Positions 35,434 through 48,268 of a stretch of 64,000 nucleotides of DNA are shown piece by piece. Numbering within the stretch: the stretch's first letter is position 1; each line of letters starts with the position of its first letter. The stretch covers positions 62,001-126,000 of the forward strand of contig JAIWNE010000030.1 of assembly GCA_025331445.1 (NCBI GenBank), written 5' to 3'. Below the pieces are notes generated by a model that did no database searches, was not told where the DNA came from, and worked only from the letters and a program-made list of their open reading frames with translations. The translations under genes and the position numbers were made by a program. Source of the DNA: Blakeslea trispora. Taxonomy: Eukaryota; Mucoromycota; Mucoromycetes; Mucorales; Choanephoraceae.

Positions 35434-35800
35434 ACGGAAAAATTTCGGCATTGATGTGGAGAATAGAGACTATCGTTCTACAAGAAATAAAGTTACAATA
35501 GTCAAAGAAATAGCACAACTTAGTGACGCTGGTTTAGCTATCCATCTAGAGAGTAGTTGTCATTTACAGGTGTGTATGTGTGTGTTTTATTAGTACAGTA
35601 AATACCTTTGTGTTTTATTTGTTTATTTACTTTTTTTGTAGCAACTCAATTTAAGCACCCATATATCTTGGCGCTTGCTTGAGACGCATCAAAGTTTACT
35701 TCACATGCTTCCAATTCCTTTAAAGGCAACAAACTGTAAGGGCACAGGCAGCGTTTGTAGGAAGAAATCTTACAACATGTCTTGTAGAGAAACATACTAG
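35434..35800 (+). pseudogene. Possible two-exon coding remnant, no start seen
   Basis: Open from a TTTTAG acceptor at 35433 to a GTGTGT donor after CAG at 35579, then from a TTTTGTAG acceptor (exon from 35642) to TAG at 35798-35800, joined in frame with a normal 62-nt intron. It reads ...YRSTRNKVTIVKEIAQ...LNLSTHISWRLLETHQ... and ends in a Lys/Cys-rich tail. No in-frame ATG lies near. It may be the 3' end of a decayed gene or chance. The family is unknown. Confidence 0.25.
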
Positions 35801-36295
35801 ACAATTGATTTGTATGATCAAGAAGAGAGAAGGGAAGATAATGAATATAATAATATATACTTTTACTTGTTCTAATCCAGATTTTATATTTCTCTCTATC
35901 TGCAATTCTTAAGTTGATGCATTCATACGAGAAATATGATTATCTGACATGTCCTGATTTTCTATAAGCCATGAATAAACTCTAAACTAATAAATGAAGA
36001 ATCCCTACGCTTTGCTTTTAAAAAGTAGGCAAGAATAGACATTTACATAAAGCAACAGCAGTACACATAAAATAAGGAAAACACGAAAAAAAGGAACTTG
36101 AGGGGGAACGCTGCTGAAAATAATCAGTGTTGTGGGTTCTGTTGTTGTTTATTTGCATATTCCAATTAACATTCTTTACAAACGCATAGGGACTTGTTAC
36201 TACACTAATTATATCCTCACTCTACATCATTCTGTCTTTGTTGGCTTTTCTCTCTTTTTCTTTCTTTTGATTCATCTTTTTTCTAAAAAAGATTA
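35801..36295. other. Intergenic region before GT15
   Basis: About 500 bp with no gene. The last 70 bp are pyrimidine-rich (CTCTCTTTTTCTTTC), consistent with the promoter/leader of the next gene. Confidence 0.4.
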
Positions 36296-37829
36296 ATGAA
36301 AGCTCTTTTTAAGATTTGTTTGCTGTCAATCACGACGAGTGTTGTATTGGCCATTTTAAGTAAAGCCATCTTGGCTGCTCTTAACTCGACACAAAGCAAA
36401 AAACCTGGATATGAGCGCATTAGCACAGATGTGTTATAAAAATGCATCGATAGATAGCTTGAAAGAAAGTCATCAAGTAAGCCATTTGTTTGGTGAATCC
36501 AATCGTTATCAAAAGATGATGGAAGGTGATAAAGAAATCAATCCAGAAACATGGAACAGTTTGCCTGTAAAAGGTGCTTTCTATATGTTGGTCAAGAACG
36601 AACAGCTACAACATGTTCGTGCCACCATCAGGAGCATAGAGGATCGCCTTGTTCAACATCAAGCTTCTGAAAACGGCACTAGTAGTTACCCTTGGATCTT
36701 GTTGAACCATCAACGATTTACACCAGATTTTATAAAGTACGTTCGAATGATTGTCAAAGATCCTCATCGTATCTACTTTGGTCATATTGATCCAGAAGTA
36801 TGGAATTACCCTATTTGGATCAACTCTGAACGAGCAGAATACACTGCTCTGAAGCTGGTGGCAGCAGGTACTAAAGATGCTTTTAGTCAACATAATCGTA
36901 AACGAATGAGGTAAGATAAAAAAAAGGAGTGTAAAAAAATAACAAAGCAAATGGATCATGGCTGATTGATTGTATTAGATATCAAGCAGGTTTATTTCAT
37001 TATCATTCACTTTTCGATCAAGTGGATTATGTATGGCGTATGGAGCCTGGTACTACTTATACATGTGATATGCTACCTTTCGTAAACGACCCATTTGTTA
37101 CTATGCATTCAGAAGGAAGAAAATTAGGCAAGTTTGTGTTTGACTTGTGCAAAAGAAAAAGTCTCATTTCTAATCTTTATATGGGAAACAGGGTTTTCAG
37201 TAACAAAGAAAGAGGACCCGAAAGCTGTTTTGAGCTTATGGCCTGCTTCCTTACAATATATGCAACGTCATACAGATTCAATTATGCCTTTTCAACGAAG
37301 TTTTATTCCATGGTTTGTGAATGATAAACATGAACCGACCCATTGTTTTATGAGTGCAGATCAAGAATGGATAGATCTCAGCTTTTTAAGATCAAAAGAT
37401 TACAAGTCATTCTTCTACTATATGGATAGAATTGGTGGCTTTTTCTATGAAAGGAAAGTATTGCAGAGATGAAAACAAGCCAACAATGATAGTTATGATT
37501 GCTTTCTTTAGATGGACTGACGGTATGGTCAAATCAATTGCAGCAGCTATGTTTTTACATCCTAGTCAAGTCAAATTCTTTAATGATATTGGAATGGAAT
37601 ATGGCTCTGTGAGTCATTGTCCTTTCGCAAGTGATGTGATGAAACAATGTACATGCGATTATGAAAAGAATTATAGTAAGTGAGCCTGATGAGATAGCTA
37701 TTTCATTCGATTAATTCAGGAAAAAAAATAGATTTTAAAAAAGATAGTTGCACTATTAGTTTACTACGCCATATTGATCCTCTGTTTATTGAAGAAATGC
37801 TTATTTTCGCAAAGAAAAAAGGCTTATAA
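36296..37829 (+). CDS. GT15 alpha-1,2-mannosyltransferase (KRE2/MNT1/KTR type)
   Basis: Golgi type II enzyme that adds alpha-1,2-mannose to N- and O-glycans. Exons 36296-36359, 36424-36910, 36979-37127, 37192-37453, 37512-37675 and 37732-37829 sum to 1,224 nt (407 residues). Residues 1-21 (MKALFKICLLSITTSVVLAIL) form the signal anchor. Catalytic domain: KGAFYMLVKNEQLQHVRATI, YPWILLNHQRFTPDF, YHSLFDQVDYVWRMEPG, HEPTHCFMSADQEWID, GGFFYERWTDGMVKSIAA and FFNDIGMEYGSVSHCP. Odd: intron 3 uses a GC donor (GCAAGT at 37128) and intron 4 would need GA-AG (GAAAGT at 37454, one base off GTAAGT), or the gene is truncated at ...FYERKVLQR. Confidence 0.85.
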
Positions 37830-38011
37830 TACAAAACCAGTGTAAATTTAATGATGATAATCGCCTCGCAAAGAAGTTATTTTGAAAAAACAATAAAGGC
37901 CAATAGAGTCTATGCGCCCTATGTTTGTTTATTTCTTTACTCGCTTCATTATCAGATGTCTTGTTTCAGTTTTTCTTTTTTCTTCCTTCTTGTATTCTAT
38001 TGTTATAGAAC

Positions 38012-40194
38012 ATGACATCTGAACAAGACTCGGCCTTATCGTTCGAAGCTCGGCTTGATTTATCAGATAATGCTTCTTTGTAACTATACATTAATTGAAA
38101 TAAATATCATTGACTTATTCTTCCCCCCTTTTTTTTAAAAAAAAAAACTCTGTAAGTCTACCCTCCAATCTGTTTTTACCTAGGTCAGGTCGCTTTAATC
38201 GAAAACAAAACACAACTTCTGTTCACCAATTGCTCCTAAGACGTAATGAACTGGATTCATTGGACATCTATGCAAAAGCTCTATCTCAATTTAAGCAGCA
38301 CTTGACAGAACTATCCTTAAGAGAGAATCAATTTAAAGAATTCCCATCCCAAGTGTTGATGTTTGAAAGCTTGGTATCCTTATCTTTGGCTCAAAATGTA
38401 TTGCAGCACATTGAGACAGGTATATTGTCTCAATTAGCTCATCTTCAATGGCTCAATTTAGGTCATAATCGACTAACCACATTGCCGGCTGATCTCTTTC
38501 AATGTCGAGAATTAAGAGGATTGAACCTTGAAAACAATCAGTTCAAAAGTACGTATCACTTTAAAAATAAAACAATAACCATTACAAAAAAAAGGGTTTG
38601 TTCGACTCATTCTTTTTTTCTTTACATAGCATTTCCATTTGTACTTTGCTATCTACCTCGCCTTGAAATTCTTATGCTTCAAAAAAACAAGATTGAATGC
38701 ATTCCACCCAATTGTCACTTTCCCAGCACATTACTGACACTCAATCTTTCTTTTAATATGTTAACTTGTGTACCAGACACACTTGTTCATCACCCACCCC
38801 GTTATCTAACTCACTTGCATCTCTCAGGCAATTCACTACAAACATTACCTCCGTTGTTCCTTTCTGTAGGTTATGCGCACCTTGTCAGTCTGGATCTTCA
38901 TACTTGCCATCTTACCCAATTGTCAGACATATTCTTTCAACGGCTGGCTGAGTGCGCTCAATTCAAACGATTGAATTTGGCCATCAACAAGCTTAAGGAA
39001 TTACCTCCTTCTATCGGTAAAATAACCAATTTACAATGGCTTAATCTAAACGACAATCAGCTCTATCAGTTGCCACCCACCATGGCTAATTTGACACAGC
39101 TTGTCAAGTTGGGCCTTGTACAAAATCAAATTCAAACGCTGCCTCCCTTCCTATTCCTTCATATGCTTCAGTTGGAGAAACTCGATGTACGTCGCAATCG
39201 GCTCAAGTATTTACCTTCCTCTCTCCTGGCATTAGCTCCCAAAGAAGAACTGGCGGGCCATCTTGATCTGCATGTACCTCATTCAGTCTTCTATATGCGT
39301 CGCCATGTTCAAGGCGGATCGCTAAAGACACTACTGGTCTATGAAAATCCAGAGATAGAATCATTAGATGGCTTACTAACTGAAATAGATATGAATCGTC
39401 AGATCCGAACTATACAGCTTGCCTGTTTAAACAAAGCCTATGAAACATCTATACTTGCTAAATCACCAAAAGAGAGTGTTCAGTTATTATTACAGGCTCG
39501 CAAAACATCTGATTCTTCCCTATCTAAGTCAGATCACCAAGGAAATGAAGAGGAGGTATTGATTCGACAGTTGAGGCGTATATTGCCTCTGAAAGAGATC
39601 ATGTTACAGCAGTACTTGACAAAGATGAATCATCAAGACACCGATTGTTTCGTTCGACAGGCATTTGCCGAATACCGTGTTCCCTTCTTGATCCGATCTT
39701 TTGCTGAAAACTATGCTCAACAATGCGACTACTGCGATGGTTGGTATACATCGTCTTCTGTTCAAGTAGGCTTTCTTACTCGTTTGTGTCGTTATCGCCT
39801 ACAAGTACCTATACGCTTTCAAATCTGCTCACTCACATGTGCTACAGAAGCAATTGCTCAGTTACAAAAAACCTCTCTTGATTGGGAGATGAAAAAGAAG
39901 CCAGATTTGATTGATACAACTTCTTTAGCTTCTTCTAATAATACCAGATCATTCCGAGACCGTATGACACTGATGGCCTCTAGTATTTTGAATACGCGAC
40001 AAGCACCACCACCACCAATCTTATCCAACCACCAAAGAGAGCCACCTGCCATCATGTCATTAGCCTCAAGAATTGTAGAATGCATTCTTCAAATAGATGA
40101 TCCACCCACATCGTTACCTTTATCTACACCTACACCTAATCCAACAGGTTTTAATCATTTACCTCGAGATGCCATTCGACTTGAACGCTTCTAG
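38012..40194 (+). CDS. Leucine-rich repeat protein with C-terminal cysteine motif
   Basis: Start at 38012 (MTSEQDSALSFEARLDLSDN), spliced by GTAACT...CTAG to LSGRFNRKQNT. About nine or ten LRRs follow (LSLRENQFKEFP, LNLGHNRLTTLP, LNLSFNMLTCVP, LHLSGNSLQTLP, LNLNDNQLYQLP, LDVRRNRLKYLP). These are plant/Ras-type LRRs in intracellular scaffolds such as Sog2-like or cyclase-linked proteins. After residue 430 comes a region with CDYCDGWY and CSLTC that could bind a zinc ion, then a low-complexity, Pro-rich C-terminus. The 81-bp stretch near 38551-38631 is probably an intron, since the LRR rhythm breaks there. No signal peptide or helix. Partner unknown. Confidence 0.8.
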
Positions 40195-40412
40195 AAAAAA
40201 AGTAAAAAAAATTAAAAAAGTCATCCAATCATAATGCGCATAGCAAGTCCAGCTTAAACCTTGAATTGTTTGTTATGAGTTGCTTTGTGCTTTTTTCTTT
40301 TCATATATTATATATAAAGAGACAAGAACAAAAAAAAAAAAAGGAACGAGTAACGAGAGCGTGTGTTTGTGTGTTGTGTGTATAATAAGAAGCGATAATC
40401 AAAGAAACCACC

Positions 40413-42199
<1,787 letters not shown>

Positions 42200-42227
42200 G
42201 CAATAAAACACGCTTTTTTCTTTCTTT

Positions 42228-43894
42228 TATTCCATATCTATATCTTGCTGTTGGTCCATTTTTTCTGCCATCATAGCTACAATAGCAGCACCTACAATGC
42301 GTGAATGTTGAACAATCCCTACGGATAGTTTAGAGGCTACTTGTTCAGGCACAACATTACGAATAGCCTCACAAACTCTAGGGTGAAATGAGGGATAGTC
42401 TTTATAGACATCTCCACTGATAGCTAAGAAAGAATTGACTGTATGAGTTTTTTGTTATAATGATTACAAGAATGATAATTTACCTATAGCAACACCTTCT
42501 TGATCTAATGAACCATTTTCCAACATATAACAAACAATACTGGCAATACTAGCACCCAATAGAAGAGCAGCTCGATGGCCCACCCATTCACATACTTGTT
42601 TTACAATCTGCCTGTCTTCTAACGTTGTCTCACTCACTCGACACATATCTTCTAATATTAATCGGGTATCCTCTAGTTCGCCTTGATCTGCTTCACACAC
42701 ATACATATAACTCGTATCAAACTGGTAAGGTAGCAGTAACAGGCATGCATCTTCCTCTTCATCTTCTTCATCATGTTCTGGCCTGAACGAGACAATACGA
42801 TGCTCCATCAAATACGCCAAAACTTGGCGTGTAATTTCACCCAAATACATGCCTGCTGTCATCTTTTCAAAGTTGTGTATGCCGGGATTGTTAGATTGCT
42901 GATCCAATAGTTGATCAAATTCGGTAATGGGTAAGTGACGAGCACCAAAATTACACCACTCTGTGTTGATAATCATATCTTGCTGCGATTCTGTTGTATT
43001 CTTGAACTGGCTGATATTCGTGACTTTGTCATAATAAGCACAGTTGGTACCCGCACTATGAATCACACCAATACGTGTGGATGGATGTTGATAGGCATGG
43101 GCTAATAATGTGCATACACCGTCTAAAGAAAAGAATAGACATGAATTGATCTTGTTTGTTACCATGGTTACAACTTTTTTCTTTTAATTTACCATTGGCA
43201 ATGGCTACAATATTTACAGCCAGTCCTTTTGCTTTAAACCGCTGATCGAACAAGTCAACAGCATCACGTCCGATTGCATTGGGGTAATCAAAGCCGTGTT
43301 CAAGTGCAATAATCTTGCCCTGATTGAGTCCAGTCTGGGTCACAGCGAATCCAACACTGATGGCCATACTGTATACTTTTTGGTGTTGGTGCGAGTTGAC
43401 GCGTTGCTGAAAGTCATCGACACAGTCAGCAACGTAGTCAATCAAGATGTCCACATCGTCACCTGCTGTAAGATCATCGGGAATCTTATATTGGTATTGG
43501 TTGATGGCCAGTTTGCCGCCTTCTCCTTTCAACTTTACTTGACAGACATAGATATCCACACCACTTATTTCAAGAGCGAAATAAGTACCTTGTTCGTCAC
43601 CTGTAGGATAACCTTTTTTTTAAAAAAAAATATGTGTAAATAAATTATTACAATATTGAATCAAGCTATTTTCTCTCGCTTTTTTTTTATTCTTTTTTGT
43701 TTTATAAATACAAATATACCAGTAACATAGGAAGGAATCATCTTGAGTTCACTACTTTTGTCGGTTCGGTTGGTAATGGCAAGTCCTGCTTTCATTTCCT
43801 CATTAAAGCCTTCCACTAGTTGGTTGATCTGTTCAGCTGTGACCCGAAAAGCACTTTCTATGCTTTCTAATACTGTTTGTTTGCTGTCTGCCAT
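42228..43894 (-). CDS. Hexokinase-like protein with degenerate phosphate-binding motifs
   Basis: Hexokinase fold protein, about 480 residues. Conserved: AITNRT...ELKMIPSYVTG near the N-terminus, AFVTQTGLNQGKI-like segment (residues near 165), DGVCTLLAHAY with the catalytic Asp, INTEWCNFG, LPITEFDQLLD, NPGIHNFEKMTAGMYLGEI and a C-terminal DVYKDYPSFH. Changed: the phosphate-1 loop, normally like LDLGGTNFRV, reads LEISGVDIYV, and the second loop (normally GTGTN) reads HSAGTN; DGSVY becomes SGDVY. This pattern fits regulatory, non-catalytic hexokinase-like proteins of filamentous fungi (for example HxkC/HxkD type), though loss of activity is inferred. Three or more introns; start at 43894. Confidence 0.82.
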
Positions 43895-44221
43895 TTGTTG
43901 TAATGAAGAAAAAGAAAGAAAAAGAGAAAGGCTTTATTTTATGAGAGGAGAGTGAGAAATGCAATAGATACACACACACACACACACACACATGCTTTTC
44001 ACTTTGGCTGCTTTACTCACGTGATTTCACGTACCAATCAACATCGACCATTAAATTAACTTGTACTCTTTTTTTTTTTTTTTACTTTATTTATTTTCTC
44101 TCTTTTGTTTTTCTTTTTGCATAAAAGCAGTTTTTTTTTTTCAAGTTAGCGCAATTTGCCATAGTCTAAGGGATAGCCTAGCAATCAATGATGTCAGCTT
44201 ATTGCGCTTTTCTTTTCTCTT
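43895..44221. other. Spacer between the hexokinase-like and verprolin genes
   Basis: About 330 bp: an (AC)n tract near 43972-43992, poly-T runs (44070-44082), and the hexokinase-like promoter on one side and the verprolin 3' end on the other. No gene. Confidence 0.4.
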
Positions 44222-45623
44222 CTAATTCAACTTACTGTTGCCCCTTGATTCACCACTAGGATACACACGGTTCTTTTTCACAAAACCAGCTCTCGGTGCT
44301 GGTAGATCAGAAACAGGTCTAAAGGTGTATCGACCATTTCCTTCAGTCAATGGTACATGAGATGATGTGTTGTTCATAGGTGGCGGTGGTGGTGGTTGAC
44401 TAGGAGAAGAAGATCTCATTTGAAACATGGGTGGTTTTGCATGAGGAATGCCTGGTGGAGCTAGTGGAGAACGAGGAGGTGTAGGCACAGGCGAATTGGA
44501 TCTAGGTGATTCTTGAAATGACCGAGGTGGTAGGGGTTGATTGGGAGAGGATGAAGAAGAAGATCGTGGTCTTCCGGGTGGTAATGCAGGTGGCACCGCT
44601 AAACTAGATGCAGGTCTACTGCCACCGAAACGAGAGGCAATCGAGTTGACTGATTTGATAGGTGTCTCTTCCACCTGAGATGGAGGAGATGGTACAGATC
44701 GAGGTGGTGGTGGTGGTACTGGACGTTGAGGCGAGCTATTGGATCGAGCACGGCCTGGTATAGGTGGAGCAAGTGCTGCTTGGATTTTGGGTGATACACC
44801 AGATGTAATGGGTGGTGGTGAGGCTAGTCCACCTACTGGTGGTGGAGGAGGAGGAGGAGGTGGAGGAGGGACAGAAGGTGATGAGAAGCCAGGTCCTGTG
44901 GATGAAGATGGAGGAAGAGGAGGAGGAGGAGGAGGAGGAGGAGGAGGAGGAGCTCCAGTATTGGATGGTGTATTGAAAGAGGGAATAGGCGGTGCTCTCC
45001 CTGGGATAGGTGGTGGTGCTTTAAAATTCCTGGGTAATGTTTGAGTACTAGAAGGCATCTTGTTGAAAGCTGGGGATCTTCCTGGTGTGGGTGGTGGTAC
45101 CGAAGATGTAGGTGGTGGTGGTGGTGGTGAAGCTAAAATATACAGTTTTTAAAGTTTAAAAATGTCATGATTTCATACTTTATCATCTCTAAATGTTCAA
45201 CTAGATAGAAATTTACCTGCTCCTCTACCAGTATCTACAGCAGCGCCTCGTGTCTTTCGAAGTGTTGGCATACCATTCGCAAAGAGTCCGCCCAATTGAG
45301 GCCCAGTACTGGGAGCTGGTACAGAGGGTGCTGAAGCTGTATGTGGCATAGAAGGTGCTGCTGGTGCTGGCATGCCGGGCATAGGAGGTCTTGCCATACC
45401 TCCTCCTATACTAGCAGAAGAAGACTTGGGTGCTATAAGGAAGAAGAAAAAAAGGGAGAGATGACGATTGCATAAGATGAGGTTGTTCTTTTTTGTTTGG
45501 AAATAGTGTCTCTTTTATTTAATTTAATTCCTTACCTGTTATCTGAGGTGCTGAACGATCATTTGTTACTGTTTTCTTGAGAGACTTGCCCTTTTGAATT
45601 TGAGACAATAGAGCCGAATCCAT
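44222..45623 (-). CDS. VRP1: Verprolin / WASP-interacting protein (WIP)
   Basis: Actin-patch protein that binds actin by a WH2 motif and WASP/Las17 by its C-terminus, so it drives Arp2/3 actin assembly in endocytosis. Three exons. N-terminus MDSALLSQIQKGKSLKKTVT is a WH2 motif (LLxxIxxGxxLKKT); a second LRKTRGAA-like site follows at GLFANGMPTLRKTRG. The rest is a proline-rich stretch with poly-Pro (PPPPPP...) and PPPIPGR-type repeats. The C-terminal SDLPAPRAGFVKKNRVYPSG resembles the WASP-binding PRxF...YPS element. Length and order match the family. Starts at 45623. Confidence 0.88.
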
Positions 45624-47530
45624 GATGAATGTAAGTGAAGAAAAAAAGAAGAAGAAGAAAAAAAAAAAAAAGAGTCGAGTTCATTGCCAACAAAGGTCTT
45701 TGTAAATCCGACGTGAATTATCGGGAGCTGGCGAGTTTCCATTTTGAGAGAAATGACTTCAAAGGTTTCTAACACGTTGGGGGGAGACTGGGGGGGTGCG
45801 ATTGCTTAATTAAGATATTGGTAGTTGCAGTTTTTTGTTTGGGTTAAGAAACAACAACGAAGCTACTGTCCAGCTTCAGGATGACTGATATCAGAATGGC
45901 GGTCCATATTGCTTGTAGTGTAAATATTCTGATAAAATTTAGATGTCTATACAGCTTGCTCAGATTTGTATGGAAAATAGCACCTGAACAAGTTTTCTAG
46001 ACCGTGCTAAGCAATTCTTGGCTAATTGTCAGCCATTGAAACAATAGCCATTCTATGTATATCAAGGCATATTGTTTCTCCCAAATAAATATATTGGTAT
46101 TTGGCTTTTAGCATCTGTAATATGAACAAAGAGAATTCGCTGTCTTCTAGACATCTTTTCGGCTCAATGAGTGCCTTTACTTATTCCAGTTGCAACAGAT
46201 GTAAAATAGCCCCTCGCTCAGAATATTTGGAACACTAGATCACTTTGGACAGTTGTGACGCAATGATTTGTTTTTTGAAAGATATTGAAGCCAAATGAAG
46301 TGTGTAGTTTTGTAGAAAGGACAACATAATACCTTATTTTGAGCGGAATATAAAATATCACCTTAATGAAAGCCAGTAGAGATGGCTCCAAGAAACCTAT
46401 AAGGCCTCTCCTCCCTTTTTTTTTTTTTGAGAAGAAAAAGCAACAAGCTATATACAGGATGTACACGAACCTCTAGAGGTTTTGTTGCTTATATCCAAAA
46501 AAAAACAAGAGGGTTTAGACTAGAGTTAATTTTTTTCTTCACAGATATCATTAAATCAAGAGGTCCCGAAAATTTGGCGTTTTTCAAACAATGTAAAATG
46601 AATAAAGAAAACTCTCTCTTTTTCTTGCTTTGTCTTTATCTTGTGCGACATTGTCTTTAACTCTTATGCTTCGTTTATGAGCCTATCTTTAATAAAGATG
46701 AAAGCGGCATAGAATTTAAGCAGCGGCACAAAACATATGCTTTGAACAATGATACACCTCTAACTTTGTGGACTCATTCAACTCACCATTCAATCATACC
46801 CTGTGAGTCCTCTGATATTTTTCCCCCAAAAAGTTACCAGCGGATCTGAAAAGGATGCGTTGTATAGTATTTGGGTCGACAGAGTGTACCAAATATGGTC
46901 TCTGAGATCAGGTTATCTACATTCATTAAGCGGTTCAATCCCTCACTAATGGAAGTTGTCTTTAGGGAGAAGAGTCTGATTTCTTTTTTTTCGATAATTG
47001 TTTTATCTTACTTTGCTCTTACTCTGTCTTATTCTTGAAGAATTGAACTATTGGCTTGCATTCATTTGGACAGAATACGCGTTTTTTAGCTTTGCTTTCC
47101 TACAAATGTGATCGTCATTAGGCTATGAGAAATGAAAGGAGTCAATGCATATTTTGATCAAGTCAAAGAAAGATGGTTTTTAAACACATCTTTTACCAAA
47201 ATCTCTTATTCTTTAAATGTTGCCAAAAAGGCATATAGAGTCGCCTTAAAAATAACCTTCTGTCGTTACCAGCATTTCAATATCTTATTCAGTTACTGAA
47301 ATATTCTGTCTAGTTTAAGAGATGATTGACTAGAGAACTTTAATACAATAACTTTGTAGTAACATGCTCTTAGGTCTATTCTAGCTTATTTTTTTTAAGT
47401 TAAAAGCATATGAAGATCTTCAATTTAAGCTCTTACAAGATTAAGACGCCGGTTTGTTCGCAGATTTAAATTTGTGACTCCACAATTTTACATTCATGCA
47501 TCATCATCACAAAAGTAAACAATAGAAAAG
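45624..47530. other. Intergenic region, no gene seen
   Basis: About 1.9 kb of A/T-rich DNA downstream of verprolin's promoter. Open stretches at 46218-46466 (minus) and 46427-46660 (plus) have no start context or motifs and overlap each other on opposite strands. Nothing supported. Confidence 0.45.
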
Positions 47531-47960
47531 GTATATAAAGGGGCCTTTTTCACTCTTTCTCTTCTGTTTTTTTCTTTGTGACTCGTACAGTACTATTGAA
47601 TCAGCGATAGTATCGGCCGTGAAGTAGTTCTTCCACGTGAGCTGTTATATCGTGTGTATGACTTTTTATCTTGATTATGAAAAGTGATATCCTGGTTCTA
47701 CTCGAAAGACTAGGCTTCGTTGACATTATGCTAGCGATGGGGGTTCTTCTTCGGAAACGGACGCGTCCTTGATCGAGTGGTTAACTGGTTGATTTTTCCG
47801 GTACTCTAATGTTGTCCAAGTTGTTTTAAAGGTTTCCCCTTTGAAGCAACACCATAATTTTTTTTTTGGGGTTAGACGAACTTCCACCTTCCCGTGGTTT
47901 TCCCTGTTAATCAAGGAATTGATTTCCTTGAGAACCAAGAGAAGTTCAGCTTATTATTAA
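47531..47960 (+). ncRNA. Possible structured RNA gene of unknown class
   Basis: TATATAAAGGGG at about 47531-47542 is a strong TATA box, but no protein gene starts downstream. The following 350 bp hold several hairpin-capable elements: CGATAGTATCG (near 47608), GGACGCGTCC, AAAGGTTTCCCCTTT, CCACCTTCCCGTGG, and TCAAGGAATTGATTTCCTTGA near the end. Base composition differs from the surrounding A/T-rich spacer. I checked by eye for U1-U6, U3, SRP, RNase P/MRP and tRNA signatures and found none convincing. Class unknown; it could also be a retroelement fragment. An open stretch on the minus strand (47726-47938) seems a by-product. Confidence 0.3.
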
Positions 47961-48268
47961 ATCAAAAAATAAAATGAAAATTATGTCTGATTTTTTTTCC
48001 GAAATAAATATTATAAGCCTACAAAACAAAGTTTTTGTTTCTCTCCTTCCCTGCTTTATTATTCAAATAACTGTAAAAATAAACCCTTCTAAAATCTGTC
48101 TTTCTTCTTGAGTTTGCAATCATTCATCCATTTCATATTGACACTAGATCGAGAAACATGCATTTACAAATAGTTATAAAATTCAAAGAAAGTCTGACTA
48201 TGGCTATAGAAAGAAAGACCTTATTCCTTTTCTCTCTTTCACTTTTTTTTTTATTATTCATGCTTATT

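Noticed and set aside
36296..36440. Apparent frameshift between the GT15 signal anchor and the catalytic domain
   Set aside because: A normal 64-nt GTAAAG...TTAG intron (36360-36423) joins both in frame, and the total exon length is a multiple of three.
47740..47775. TCGGAAACGGA, similar to SRP RNA helix 8
   Set aside because: The following bases do not keep the canonical loop, and no Alu-domain motif was seen, so I do not call SRP RNA.
47726..47938. 70-codon open stretch on the minus strand
   Set aside because: No start context or family motif; it overlaps the hairpin-rich, TATA-led region, which explains the base pattern better.
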